64,000 nt of DNA from Megalopta genalis (taxonomy: Eukaryota; Arthropoda; Insecta; Hymenoptera; Halictidae): the NCBI RefSeq assembly GCF_051020955.1, contig NC_135019.1:8515501-8579500 (forward strand), given 5' to 3'. Below are positions 45,209 to 56,232 of this stretch, piece by piece. The translations under genes and the position numbers were made by a program. Positions within the stretch are counted from its first letter, which is position 1. Each line of letters begins with the position of its first letter. Below the pieces are notes generated by a model that saw only the letters and a program-made list of their open reading frames with translations, had not been told where the DNA came from and ran no database searches.

Positions 45209-47224
45209 GCGCGAGCCGAGCCGAGCAGAGCCGAGCGTACGCAAACAAAGCTCTCGAGGAGCAATCCGCACTCCGTTTTTATCGAGCGCGGCCGCGTGCC
45301 GCATTATCAAACGAGCCGTGGCCGGCAACGAGATGCAAACACTTGGTCTACGATCGATTTCTGTCCACTCCGGCGGTCCTAGGGAAATATACCGGCCTGA
45401 ACGGTCACTATAGCGAGCTGCCAATTTCATTCGAAATTCGTTAGCGCTCGGAAGGACGCCGGCGATCTAACTTTATTACGTGCGAACAGCGGCACTTAAA
45501 TCGGCCATAGGTGTCTCTGCTTTGCCAAATATCGTACTGTCTTCCGTTCGAACGCTGTCTTCATCATCGATTTACGGCACTAGGCGAGATGGCATTTATG
45601 GCTCCGCGAGATCGTCATATTGTACGCTTCTCGCTTTGTTCGTCTTCCGTAAACACGTTCGCAGTCCAAACAATGTCTATAAAAATCACGCGATCTTATT
45701 TCACAGAACGTAATAATAGGGAAGATTCATTAGGCAAATGATTTCTGCAATAATCTTGAATTTTGTAGATCCAAACTAATTCCGTGTTATACCTAATTTA
45801 CTGTACTAAATATCGAGATTCGAGTACGATAAATAAAGTGAGGATCCAGATTATTTGATGCGAGTGCACTTTTCTCTTTCGATCGTTGTAATAAGTTGTA
45901 AACAATGTAACAGCATCCTTTAATTCTTCTGCTTTCATAGTTTTGCGCTTCGGTCAGCCTTTCTTGTCATGAAATGAGCAGTAATTTTCGGAGTATAGAT
46001 AAAATGATCTTACAATAATTAATTAATGATCTTTCAATAGAATTGATACAATAATTATGATATAATTATTAATACATATAATATTATACTAAATTATACT
46101 AAATAATATATTATACAATATAATTATTGTACTAAACATTTAGTAATATTATATTTATTATTATATAATGATTATATAACAATCAACTATTATACAATGA
46201 AAATTATTATAATAAACATTTATTAATATTATAATTATTATTATATAGTGTTTATATAACAATCAATTATTATACAATGATTATATAATAATCCATTATT
46301 ATACAACGATGATATAATAATCAATTATTATATAATTATCAATAATTATGGCATCGTACAATAATCTCTCAATGGAATTGATACAATACTAAATGACCTA
46401 CGGTTAATGTATCCTATAAGAAAAGCGCTTAAGCGGCCTCGAAATTCATACGAATCGATCCGTGGAAATAACGAACAAAGTGACCGTTTCGAAAATAACA
46501 CAATAATTCAAGAGACGTCTCTTGAACTAGTTTCTCCCCCCTTGAAAATCTGCAGGCTTCGGAATATTCGATGACGTTCGAGATGTGTCTTCCGTGTTAA
46601 CGGCGTCGAGATAAATTCGAATCCATTAGATTCGGTGCTCGTTAGCGTGACCGCGAGAAGGAACGGCGCGAGGATAGGAAAGAAGGAAAAAAAGTACGAG
46701 GGAGACCGAGGGGATGAATGGTTCTCCAACGAATTTGCCTCTCGCAGCTGCGGCCCGGGCTATAATAAAGGGGATTAATTAGAGGCTCGCGAACCCTCGG
46801 AGCCATTTTCGAAAAAAAAAGAAATTGATCGGGGGCCAATCGACGCGCTCGAGCACCTCTCTCTCGAATTCGTTGCAGACGAACGTATCCGCTGTATCGA
46901 GGTATTCATCGCTCGTTCGATGATTCTCGATGGATAATGACACTGGACAGCCCCCCGGCACGATCGTAATCGTTTAAGCCGGAAGTACCGTCCGGCCGTA
47001 AATCTTTCTCAAACGATTCATTGTTCGTCCGGAGCCAGAAGGATCTCTTAAGCAGCTTAACGATCGGGATTTACGAGTCGCGACAACGGGGAACAGGCTG
47101 TTGTTCGATCGTTTCTTCTCGACGATGATTATGTTTTCGTCATTGTCGGGCTACGGATCGTAACAGGGCTACGAACTCGGCGAATGGCGATCGCGATTGA
47201 CCGAAAGATCGTACACGGCCGCGA
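45209..47224. other. Unrecognised spacer DNA
   Basis: It starts with a short GAGCCGAGC repeat at 45212-45236. An AT-rich degenerate repeat lies at about 46060-46340 (ATTATACAATGATTATATAA motifs). No recognisable exon. Confidence 0.45.
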
Positions 47225-48222
47225 TTAACCCTTTCGCGACGAACGCCGCGTACGTGTATCAAACGGTGTGTATCAAATTTTCCAACGAAGCTTCGACAGA
47301 CGCGATTTCGTGTTTCGATCTTGCTCATTTTTCGGCGACACGTTTCTCGGGAAAATATCCGCGATCGACGTTTCGAAGTTCCCACGTTCGAACGTTTCGA
47401 GGTTCCCACGATCGACGTTCCAAAGTTTTCGCGGACCCTCCCACTTCGATCTTTAACCCTTTCGCGCCGAGCGCCGCATATATGCGGCATCCACTCGACG
47501 ACCTGTGGGTACGGTCGCCGCATATATGCGGCATAGAAATGAAGCGCATACAGAAGACGCGGATGCGTAATTTGTAGCAAAAATGATAAAAGAACGGATT
47601 CGCGGTACGAGTGCAAAGATTGCGATGTTGGCCTTTGTATAGATCCTTGCTTTCAAATATATCGCACAGAATTATATTATTAGTTTTTACATATTATTAT
47701 ATTTTAATCGTTTTCGTCTCGTTGTTAATTATATTAAACGTTTAATCGTTAGGCTTTGCAATTATATAAATACCTAGGTTACCTATAATTTTGTAAGTCT
47801 TTTTAAATTAAAAATGTAAATATACTTGTTACATTAGAGCAACGATTGTTTTATTCGGCGCAGTTATTATTTAAGACTTGGAACAACGTATATACAGAAA
47901 CCACGCGCACCGTGCATATTTCTGGAGCGAGTTTCCGTTCGGTGACGGTACTTCGGTGGATGGAGCTGCCGCAGCGAAAGGGTTAAAGGAGTGATTTCGC
48001 AAGCTTGTGTTTTCAGCCTTGAGAGATTCGGGGGCGACCATAGTTCCTCGCCGCGTGGCTCACCGGCTCCGATATAGCACCGCTGTGGTGTACGTTATCT
48101 CGATTATCGATCACCGGATTCACGTTTATCGTTATTATTATCTTGAAATATGTACTCCGTGCACAGCGACTGCAGCCCCGCAGATTACACCGTCGAGTGA
48201 CAATTCTTAGCGGAAGGGTTAA
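47225..48222 (+). mobile_element. Probable TTAA element hosting a nested P3 element
   Basis: TTAA lies at 47225-47228 and 48219-48222. The ends are CCCTTTCGCGACG and TTAGCGGAAGGG, resembling the CCCTTTCGC family ends with one change. Without the nested P3 copy the host would be about 460 bp. The left half has short repeats (TTCGAAGTTCCCACG and TTCGAGGTTCCCACG). The pairing of these two ends is inferred from similarity and the TTAA sites. Confidence 0.6.
47453..47986 (+). mobile_element. piggyBac-type MITE, family P3 short copy
   Basis: TTAA lies at 47453-47456 and 47983-47986. The ends are CCCTTTCGCGCCGAG and CAGCGAAAGGG. The perfect 16-bp palindrome GCCGCATATATGCGGC occurs twice, at 47473-47488 and 47517-47532. 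Relative to the long copy at 14593 it lacks the middle block; the junction lies at ACAACGTATATACAG. Confidence 0.9.
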
Positions 48223-48988
48223 ACCCGAATAGAATCGGAACGCATCGGCAACGGCAACGATACAGCGGTGAAACGCGAACCGCGTCAAGTAAATCAAGCG
48301 GTTCCACGTGGATGGTCGTTACGCGCAAACTATGGGCATACGTGCAAAATATTGTGAACGTAATACCTACTCGGGGGATTGTTAATGTTCGCGTCCGATG
48401 GCTGCGGGGACCCACAATTTAATTAGCAAACCGTGAAGGTTTACGCCGATCTTGTTACCGGTCTTCGAAGCGTTCGAAATATTTTGTCGTAAATCGTCGC
48501 GCGGCGCGCAACGAGAGTGCGATCAATGCGTTAGCGGGCCGCGGTTTCCGGACAGTTATCGACGTATGGTTCGATAGGGCAAACGGAACGTATTATTTAC
48601 GATCGGCGCCCCGTCGACACGACGCTGCCACGGTTTTAGGCGAGCTTAACGCGCGTTTAAGCGGCGAGCGTCCGCGGCGATCGTCGAGCCGCGCATCCAA
48701 ACGCGGCGTCTAAAGATAGATCTCTAATCCGCACGGTTCCCGCTAGATTCTAAACTCGTTGCTGTCGCGTGTCCCGGCCGCAATCGCGCGCAAACGGAAG
48801 AACGATCTCCTTGAACTCGCCGGCTGATCGCGGCTGGACCTTTCCACTGATCTCCGATGTCAATGAACAGAGCTGTCGATGCGACCGCTACACTGACCGT
48901 TTTAACTCCTTGCCATACTTTGACGAACTCGACACGTAATGGAGATATTTAGAAAGGACTTGTTAAGTATGCATATCATTCCGTTTCT
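48223..48988. other. Unrecognised CpG-rich DNA
   Basis: No recognisable exon or element end. Confidence 0.4.
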
Positions 48989-49278
48989 TTAACCCTAGAA
49001 AGATAACCATATGACAACGTACGTAAAAGATAACCATACGCTTCAGAGGCGCATGCTTTTCTAAGGCGTCAATTTTATACTAACAATGGATATTTATTTG
49101 AGTTAATCTAGTCATTTTAAAGGTTTGGCATTATTGTAAAAATAAAATGCATTTATATTATATTTTTTTATATTTTAAGTAATTTTAAACTTAAATCACT
49201 AGACCTCTATGAAAAATTAACAAAAATCAACAGTCTTCGCAGGCGCCTCTGCGACGTAGGTTATCTTTCTCGGGTTAA
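48989..49278 (+). mobile_element. piggyBac-type MITE, family P7 (TTAA CCCTAGAAAGATAACC)
   Basis: TTAA lies at 48989-48992 and 49275-49278. The ends CCCTAGAAAGATAACC and GGTTATCTTTCTCGGG are 16-bp inverted repeats with one mismatch. AAAGATAACCATA recurs as a direct repeat just inside the left end (about 49021). GC-rich CAGAGGCGC and GGCGCCTCTG motifs lie near the two ends. No open frame. Confidence 0.88.
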
Positions 49279-49498
49279 GTCGAAATAAAATTCTATTCTC
49301 TTGTGAACGGTATTTAACCCTTAGCGCTCCGAAGGCTCCGCTACGGAGACATTTGTCATTTGTTCCGTAACTCCGAAGGCTCCGCTGCGGAGCCAAATGT
49401 TTTTAGCATACGTTATCGTCGGCGTTAGCAATTGTTATCTGTAGTTGAAACGTGCTAAGTCTGTACCATTACGATTAAACCATTTTTTGACCTTTGCT

Positions 49499-50035
49499 AT
49501 GGTTAGCAACATAGAGAAAAATAAATATTACGATGAGAATTTAGAGCCGAGCGATACCGAAGAGGTATTTGATTTTGAAGAGTTAAAAGACATTGTGGAA
49601 GACGATGTTGGTTATGATTCCGACACTTCGAGTAGTAGTAGCGAAATTATACTACCAAAGAGACGAAGAGTGAGAATTATTGAAAGCGAAAGCGAAGATT
49701 CGTTACAAGACTTAGACGAATGGCGCGATGTTACGAAAGAATTACATGTTCCAGATATAATACCTTTTAGCGTATTGCCACAGGTCATTGGACCACAAGC
49801 TCCTACAAACATCGAACAGCCGATACAATATTTTAAATTATTTTTCACGGACGAATTGGTAAATGAAATTATAAAGGAAACCAACGATTACGCAGAAAAT
49901 GTTCTAAACTTGAAAGAAATATCTAGTAACTCTATTTGGCAAAGTGAATACTGTAACACTTGTCCAAGTAAACTCAGAATGCACATGGGAGATTATTACC
50001 AAAGATATCGCACCGTGATGAATTACAAAATTTAA
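49499..50035 (+). CDS. Deleted piggyBac transposase, intact 178-aa frame
   Basis: The start is ATG 49499 (MVSNIEKNKYYDENLEPSD); an upstream in-frame TTG is not a credible eukaryotic start. Order: an acidic region (about residues 10-45), poly-Ser then KRRRVRI (about 47-60, possible nuclear signal), an acidic ESESED stretch, PFSVLPQVIGPQAP, then QYFKLFFTDELVNEIIKETN (about 115-135) from the start of the transposase domain. It then jumps directly to the C-terminal Cys region CNTCPSKLRMHMGDYYQRY. The catalytic DDD core (about 400 residues) is missing, so it cannot transpose by itself. It retains N-terminal and partial zinc-binding parts. Copy A at 18322-18857 shares the same junction. Whether it is expressed is unknown. 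Confidence 0.85.
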   Translation: MVSNIEKNKYYDENLEPSDTEEVFDFEELKDIVEDDVGYDSDTSSSSSEIILPKRRRVRIIESESEDSLQDLDEWRDVTKELHVPDIIPFSVLPQVIGPQAPTNIEQPIQYFKLFFTDELVNEIIKETNDYAENVLNLKEISSNSIWQSEYCNTCPSKLRMHMGDYYQRYRTVMNYKI

Positions 50036-50057
50036 AATTTATCTTTTATTCTGACAT

Positions 50058-50133
50058 TTCGAGTAGTAGTAGCGAAATTATACTACCAAAGAGACGAAGA
50101 GCGAGAATTATTGAAAGTGAAAGCGAAGATTAT
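50058..50133 (+). repeat. Duplicated fragment of the transposase Ser-rich region
   Basis: CGAGTAGTAGTAGCGAAATT and ACCAAAGAGACGAAGAG match 49629 onward with a few changes (GAGCGAGAATT for GAGTGAGAATT). It lies after the stop codon, so it is a rearranged 3' end. Confidence 0.9.
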
Positions 50134-50168
50134 TATTAAGATGCATTATTAATTCTTTTAAGATAATA

Positions 50169-50388
50169 CAGTACGTTCTCCCCGATTTTCTTTCAGTTTG
50201 TAAACAAAAATGGGAAGAGAATTTTGGAAGAGAAGATACGATTATTCGAAGTCTTGCACCTCGTTTTTATAATTGTTGACAATCGGAATTTATAAAAATG
50301 GATCGCGAGGCTCGAATAATCGTATCTCGTCTTTCCATATTGTCCATTTTTGTTTACCAACTCGACGAAAATTGGGGAGAATATATTG
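50169..50388 (+). mobile_element. PAL palindromic MITE, copy
   Basis: TA flanks at 50167-50168 and 50389-50390. The ends are CAGTACGTTCTCCCC and GGGGAGAATATATTG. The arms contain GATACGATTATTCGAAG and CTCGAATAATCGTATCTCG. Diverged but clear. Confidence 0.8.
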
Positions 50389-50537
50389 TATCCAGTGTCT
50401 GAACCATAACGTTGAATCACAAGTTTTTCGACGGCCGATCGACTGTTTCCCACGAGAGAACAGTGGTTCCAATTACGATTGATTTTCGATTGTAACGGAG
50501 CCAAAAAACGGCGACGAGCGACTGCGTATTCGAAAGA

Positions 50538-50739
50538 CAGTAAATTCTCTCTAATTCGCGCTCAGATTGTCCACAAAAATGGACAATTTGAGAAGAGGAG
50601 ATACGATTATTCGAGCCACGCGGCTCGTTTTTATAGTTGATGACAATCGTTAACTATAAAAACGAGTCGAAAGGCTGGAATAATCGTATCTTCTCTCCCA
50701 AATTTTCCATTTTTGGGTGCAATCAGAGAGAATTTACTG
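50538..50739 (+). mobile_element. PAL palindromic MITE, copy
   Basis: It starts CAGTAAATTCTCTC and ends GAGAGAATTTACTG followed by TA (50740-50741). The arms GGACAATTTGAGAAGAGG and TTCTCTCCCAAATTTTCCA pair. Its right end abuts the inverted duplication that starts at 50742. The counterpart segment at 34.32 kb lacks this PAL copy. Confidence 0.85.
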
Positions 50740-50741
50740 TA

Positions 50742-51355
50742 TAGCAAAATTTTACTGTAACATCTGATATTGTATCAATAGAATAGAACCGTTCAGGTGC
50801 TCCATTAGTTTGCTGTAAGTTCAAGAAAATTATTAACCCTTTGCACTCGAAGCCGTTTTAACTGTAAATCTAAAGTAATTCTTCCGACTTGCAGTATTTT
50901 CATTTTATACGACAAAGTGCATCTTATGCGTGCGAAATCGAGTCATGCGACCTGCACAACGGTTACACTTTCAACAATTTTGTAAATCTAAACTTCGTTA
51001 ATGTAAAAATGATCTTAGAACGTGGTACGACAAATTTTAGCGGTGCCTCGGAGTCACCATTCGAGCACAAAGGTTTAAAAGATACTGCTTGTTCATAATT
51101 TTGAGTAGTTAGCTTTCAGTCGACTAAAACAGTGTTTTTGTACTACAAAAATCATCGGACTTTATAAAGTATAAATATCAACATTTCTTGTACAGTTTTA
51201 GGATAAATAGAGCAGTATATAACTGGTACACGTTTTTGAACTCTTGTATTACCGACACTTCGTAATGAATGCGCATAATTTACAAATTTGTTCAGGCACC
51301 GATTGTGCGCATACCCTATGTTCAATACAGTTTGTACAGTTTAATAGTTTAATTT
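50742..51355 (-). repeat. Dispersed inverted duplication, arm 2
   Basis: Reverse complement of 33485-34322 minus the P6 MITE. It includes the empty P6 site near 50776-50779 (TTGA on the complementary strand) and the P1 copy at 50833-51078. Its distal end runs into the tandem repeat at 51389. Confidence 0.93.
50833..51078 (-). mobile_element. piggyBac-type MITE, family P1, copy 3
   Basis: TTAA lies at 50833-50836 and 51075-51078. The left end is CCCTTTGCACTCGAAG. The right end is decayed (AGCACAAAGGT). It is the duplicate of the P1 copy at 33777, so the MITE inserted before the segment was duplicated. Confidence 0.88.
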
Positions 51356-51388
51356 AAATACAATATTAATTACAATAGTTTAATTTAA

Positions 51389-52310
51389 GTCGGACACTTT
51401 ATTGGGCTTTTCTTCCAAAATTGTTTATTTTTACGTACAATCTGAGCGTCAATTAGAGAGAATTCACCGTAGACATAACAACGTCGATAATGCAACATTA
51501 ATGTTTATATTATATATGTTCAGTACAGTTTGTACAGTTTAATAGTTTAATGTAAATACAATAGTTTACTATAGTTTAATTTAAGTCGGACACTTTATTG
51601 AACTTCTCTTCCAAAATTGTTCATTTTTACGTACAATCTAAGCGACAATTAGAGAGAATTCACCGTAATCATAACAACGTCGATAATGCAACGTTAATGT
51701 TTATATTATATGTGTTCAATACAGTTTGTACAGTTTAATATTTTAGTTTAAATACAATAGTTTACTATAGTTTAATTTAAGTCGGACACTTTATTGAACT
51801 TCTGTTCCCAAATTGTTCATTTTTACGTACAATCTGAACGTCAATTAGAGAGAATTCACCGTAGTCATAACAATGTCGATAATGCAACGTTAATGTTTAT
51901 ATTATATATGTTCAATACAGTTTGTACAGTTTAATAGTTTAGTTTAAATTCAATAGTTTACTATAGTTTAATTTAAATCGAACACTTTATTGAACTTCTC
52001 TTCCAAAATTGTTCATTTTTACGTACAATCTGAGCGTCAATTAGAGAGAATTCACCGTAGACATAACAACGTCGATAATGCAACGTTAATGTTTATATTA
52101 TATGTTCAATACAGTTTGTACAGTTTAATAGTTTAGTTTAAATTCAATAGTTTACAATAGTTTAATTAAAGTCGGACACTTTATTAGACTCCTCTTCCCA
52201 AATTGTTCATTTTTACGTACAATCTGAGCGTCAATTAGAGAGAATTCACCGTAGTCATAACAACGTCGATAATGCAACGTTAATGTTTATATTATATGTT
52301 TACATTATAT
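51389..52310 (+). repeat. Tandem repeat of half-PAL plus flank, five copies
   Basis: GTCGGACACTTTATTG marks unit starts at about 51389, 51595, 51781, 51977 and 52171 (periods 186-206). Each unit holds only the right half of a PAL element (CTTCCCAAATTGTTCATTTT ... CAATTAGAGAGAATTCACCGTA). It then carries AACGTCGATAATGCAACG and CAGTTTGTACAGTTTAATAG. The last string also occurs in the adjoining duplicated segment, which points to its origin. Confidence 0.92.
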
Positions 52311-54650
52311 ACAACAAACCCAGTTCGAACGGCGCCCGAAGGAAATTTGTTGCGCGCAAAGCTGCGCCGTTTAATTATTATTCTCTCATGTTCTGTATTC
52401 CATGCAGATCGGAGTAAAACGCTCGTCGGTGTTCGTGTTTCGACAGCGAAGAGGATTTTCATGGGTCCCTGTTACGGTATAATCAGGGGAATCGGACAAA
52501 GTAGGACGGAATTAAACAGATTATCGAGCATCGACGAAGGCTCGCAGTTAATGAGACCGGACGGTAAAAAGGAGGATCGATTGTCTCGCGTCGAACAATG
52601 GAAAAAAATATTCGCCTCTCCGGCGGAGCGTAATAAACGCGTCGACGGTTCTCCGCAAGGATAATCGCTGGCATTTATTCGCGAATTTGCGGGGGAATAA
52701 CTTTCGATTGTTATCGTTCCTCGACGAGACGCTGTTCACCGGCGAATCTTCGCGAATAAATGGAATCGAAATTATTCGATCGCGAACTTGTCGGCTGGCG
52801 CTGTTTCAGGGCAAGCGAAATCGGTTCCGCTCGAATCGATTCGAGCGGAGAATGATTTCGTGCGTAACGGCGCTCTTAAATTCTTCCGGGATCCGGTCGG
52901 TTATTTTCGTTTAATGGAGATCGAGCGGCGAAGTCAGCTTTTTTCGCAAGGTCTCGACCGAGCTGCGAACTTCGTTCGCCTTCGAAGCGTGACAAAACAG
53001 TTCGCTCTGCCTCGGACGAAATGCGACCGCGGCACCGTCTATTATTACCGCGGCAAAATGCACGCGTTAAAGTAAACGGAACGAGCAATCGTGGCCGGTG
53101 GAAGTGGACGATGCTCGTTGAACCGCGTGTAAACGGGCTCGGGATCCAGTCGAGGCGGATCGTAAAAAGTTTCAAGCGGTTTCACCGTCTTGTAAAGATC
53201 GTTCGCAAGAAGGGACTTGTGCTCGAATCGCTTCAGTTTTCGGCTTTGCATCTGTGGGAACGGCCGCAAGATGGCCGCTGTTCAACCACCTCGGCGGCGA
53301 TCTCTTTCTTGTTCCTCGCAGCTGCGTTTCATTGTACTTTGAAGTTCGGCCTTGTTAGGACGCGAACCGAAATCTGTTTTGCAGCTGTGACTAGTCCAAA
53401 AAATTAATTAACTAATCCTCAAACGTGTCGTCGGTTGGTATCGTGCGAAAAGGGCAAGCTCCCATTTAATAATCTCTTTTTACGATAATTACTGGACTGT
53501 GGATCTTTAGAAAGAAAAATCTTCTTAAAAAATAGAATTAAAGAATAAGTTCCTATCTCAACTAAATAAATTATTCATTGTTCAATCGTAGGTTTTATTC
53601 GTTTATGGGAAAAATGAGTAGCTGAAATATAAAATTTATTATATTTAATAATATTGTTACCATTTTCAATTCGTCGAAACTATTAAAAGACATAAGTTCT
53701 TGTTATTTAATTCCTCTTTCGTTCAATCTTCTTCGAACATTTTTATTTTGCACAAGGATTATTTTGTAGCAGACCTAGTTAATTTACACGGTTTCTTGCA
53801 TTTTAAGAATCTGCGCGTCTCATAATTTAATATTCTCTCTTTTATTAAATATATCGAATTTAATTTTACCTCTTTACGTTCATTTATGAAAATATTGCAG
53901 TCCTGTGCGATTCTCGAATTATTTCTCGTCCTTTATTTTTTGGCCGACTAATACAGTCTTGTTTCACCGCCGATGCTTCAAGTGTCCAAATTCAATTGAT
54001 CCGATCTGAAACTGGAGCTTCAGGCTATTTGATAATTTTTCCAGGCGAAGGTCGCGGGAAATTCGGTCGGACAGGCTCGGAACTCGCTTTGAGCGAGTTA
54101 CAGGGCACGATCGTGTTTCCGAGGTTCGTTAAGTCGTTTCCACGACGGGTTTTAATGGATGCCGTCGCGCCCACGTGAGCCTACGACTTTCGTGTCGGGA
54201 ATAATCCCCTGAGAACCCTGTCTCCGCTCGAACTAATCACGTTTCGAAGCGTTCCCATCGAGTCGCGACGAAAGGAATCTTGTTTCCGGTGTTGACAGGC
54301 GACTGCTGACGTTTTTACGGAACTTAAGGGACGCTGGAAACCGAGCTGAGACGGAATGAAACACAACGATATCCTCGGATGTGCAAATTTCTGTACCGTT
54401 TTTTTCTCAAATTTCTTTCTCATCTGGTACAATTAAATGCTCGGATCGTTGATTCGGAAATTCGATGGAATATTTTCGATACAGATTTTTAAATTTTTAT
54501 CGACATTGTCGATCAAATATTCCATCGAATAAAAATTTATCTAGATAAAAGTTGATCCGACTAAAATTTTATTCGAATAGGAATTCATATAGAAATTCAT
54601 ACGCGGATGATAATTGATTCGAATAAAAGTGGTAGAATATAAAGTATTTT
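52311..54650. other. Unrecognised spacer DNA
   Basis: CpG-rich to 53.4 kb, then AT-richer. Overlapping open frames of 60-128 codons at 52.3-53.4 kb and 54.0-54.4 kb carry no motif. No element ends. Confidence 0.45.
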
Positions 54651-54659
54651 TTCATAGTT

Positions 54660-54895
54660 TATCGATTTATTTCTTTCATATTATTATAATTAATATATTA
54701 TAAAAATATAAAATAAATTATATAATATAATATAATATATTATGATATATATTATATATAATATTATATATATATATATATATAATATAATATACTATAA
54801 TATAATATATATTATATATAATATTATATATATATAATATAATATACTATAATATAATATATAAAAATATATTATATAAATTATTATATTATAAA
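54660..54895. repeat. AT-rich simple sequence
   Basis: TATAATATAATATA-type runs. The block ATATATTATATATAATATTA occurs twice (about 54747 and 54808). Confidence 0.9.
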
Positions 54896-56045
54896 AAGTT
54901 ATTCGAAAGAAGAATTATTCGAATAAACAGAATAATTCTTGACGAATAACGATTTCGCATCGAAATTCGGTGCGCGATATTTTCTCGCAATCTTTCGCGC
55001 ATCGAAAGTAAATTGGACAATGTAGAACTTGTACAGCCGTGTACCAGCCGATTGTTAGCAGTCGCGTAGAACTACAACGGATGTTTTTGCGGTGAAATCT
55101 ACTGTTTTTCCCGTTGCACGAGCCGCGGAGTTTTTTCTTGTCGGGCCAGCAAGAACCGAGACCGGACCGCGAACCGTGAAAACCCCGTCGCAAAAAGACC
55201 CGCAGGTTCGCTGAATCGAGTCGCAATGAGAGTTTAGTTAAGCTCGATTCGATTTTCTCACCGATTCCGGCCCCCGTTCGATTCGTCCGATGTTATTCTT
55301 CCCGGAGTCCCAATACTCCGGCGAATGATCGAACGAATTCTTCTCCTCGTCGAGATCCGACGAGAGAGAGAAGGGGTTCGATACGGCTGCAGAAACCAGG
55401 AGACTAACTCGATCGAGGCCGCCACGATTTAATGAAAATTTCAAGAACCGCCGGGTTAATTACTTGGTAAACCGTGTCGCGTTCTCTCCCGCGGATAAAA
55501 GATGGAGCGAAAAGGAAGAGCGAAGATGGAGAGGGAGGAAGTTTGACGGAGGCCCGACCTGATTTCTTTATCCGCCGTTTCTTTATCGAAAAGCCCTCGG
55601 CCTTTTCGCCGGCCGATAGGCGGAGAGTGTCGGCTCCGGAAACAAAGACAGAGAAAACTGCTATCCCCGGAGTCGACGACTACGATCGTTCCTTTTTTTC
55701 CAGCGACAACCACGATCGGAACATCCCCCGAGGCGATACGTGACTCCGAGCCGTGCTTTTTCTTACTGCTTCCTCGAAGTTCGCTCGTAGAAGGCTCCCC
55801 GGGAACACGGGAATGCTTGATTTCGTAGGGAGACGCTCCGGACTACAGGCTAAATACATTAGATCTTCGACAGGAGAACGAACTTATCAAACTCGTAGTC
55901 CGTTCTCTCAAAATGTCGCGTCTTGTTACATTTTTATTCGGTATCGCTGGGCGAAGGGAAATTATTGCTACGCGAGTGCATCGTCGAAGCTGCTATTCTT
56001 GGATTTGTGATACGGGAAACTGGCAATGTATCCTTAAGAACAATA
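54896..56045. other. Unrecognised CpG-rich DNA
   Basis: No recognisable exon. Frames at 54.9-56.0 kb overlap on both strands. Confidence 0.4.
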
Positions 56046-56047
56046 TT

Positions 56048-56232
56048 TAATTTTTAATATATATATATATATATTTATATTTTATTATATGTTATATATA
56101 TTTATATTTTATTATATATTATATATAAATTATTATATATATATTATATAAATTATTATATATATATATTATATTAATATATTATATATATATTAATATT
56201 AAATATATATTAAATATATATATTTAATATTA
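56048..56232. repeat. (TA)n-rich simple sequence
   Basis: Almost pure A/T with TATATA runs and repeated TTTATATTTTATTATAT strings. Confidence 0.9.

Larger units (their letters stand above)
49314..50150 (+). mobile_element. Internally deleted piggyBac element, family P5, copy B (3' end rearranged)
   Basis: The left end is TTAACCCTTAGCGCTCC (TTAA 49314-49317), followed by palindromic GGCTCCGC motifs at 49334-49348 and 49378-49394. The deleted transposase frame follows. After the stop, a second copy of about 85 bp of the frame's own Ser-rich region (about 50058-50133, matching 49617-49702) appears. No right terminus with TTAA was found, so the 3' end is broken. Confidence 0.85.

Noticed and set aside
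44570..45444. Open frames of 150-270 codons on both strands
   Set aside because: They are products of the CT tract (poly Ser/Leu or Arg/Glu), which cannot contain stop codons in several frames.
49445..49498. N-terminal extension of the piggyBac frame from TTG
   Set aside because: TTG is not a credible start in an animal gene; ATG 49499 matches the start in copy A.
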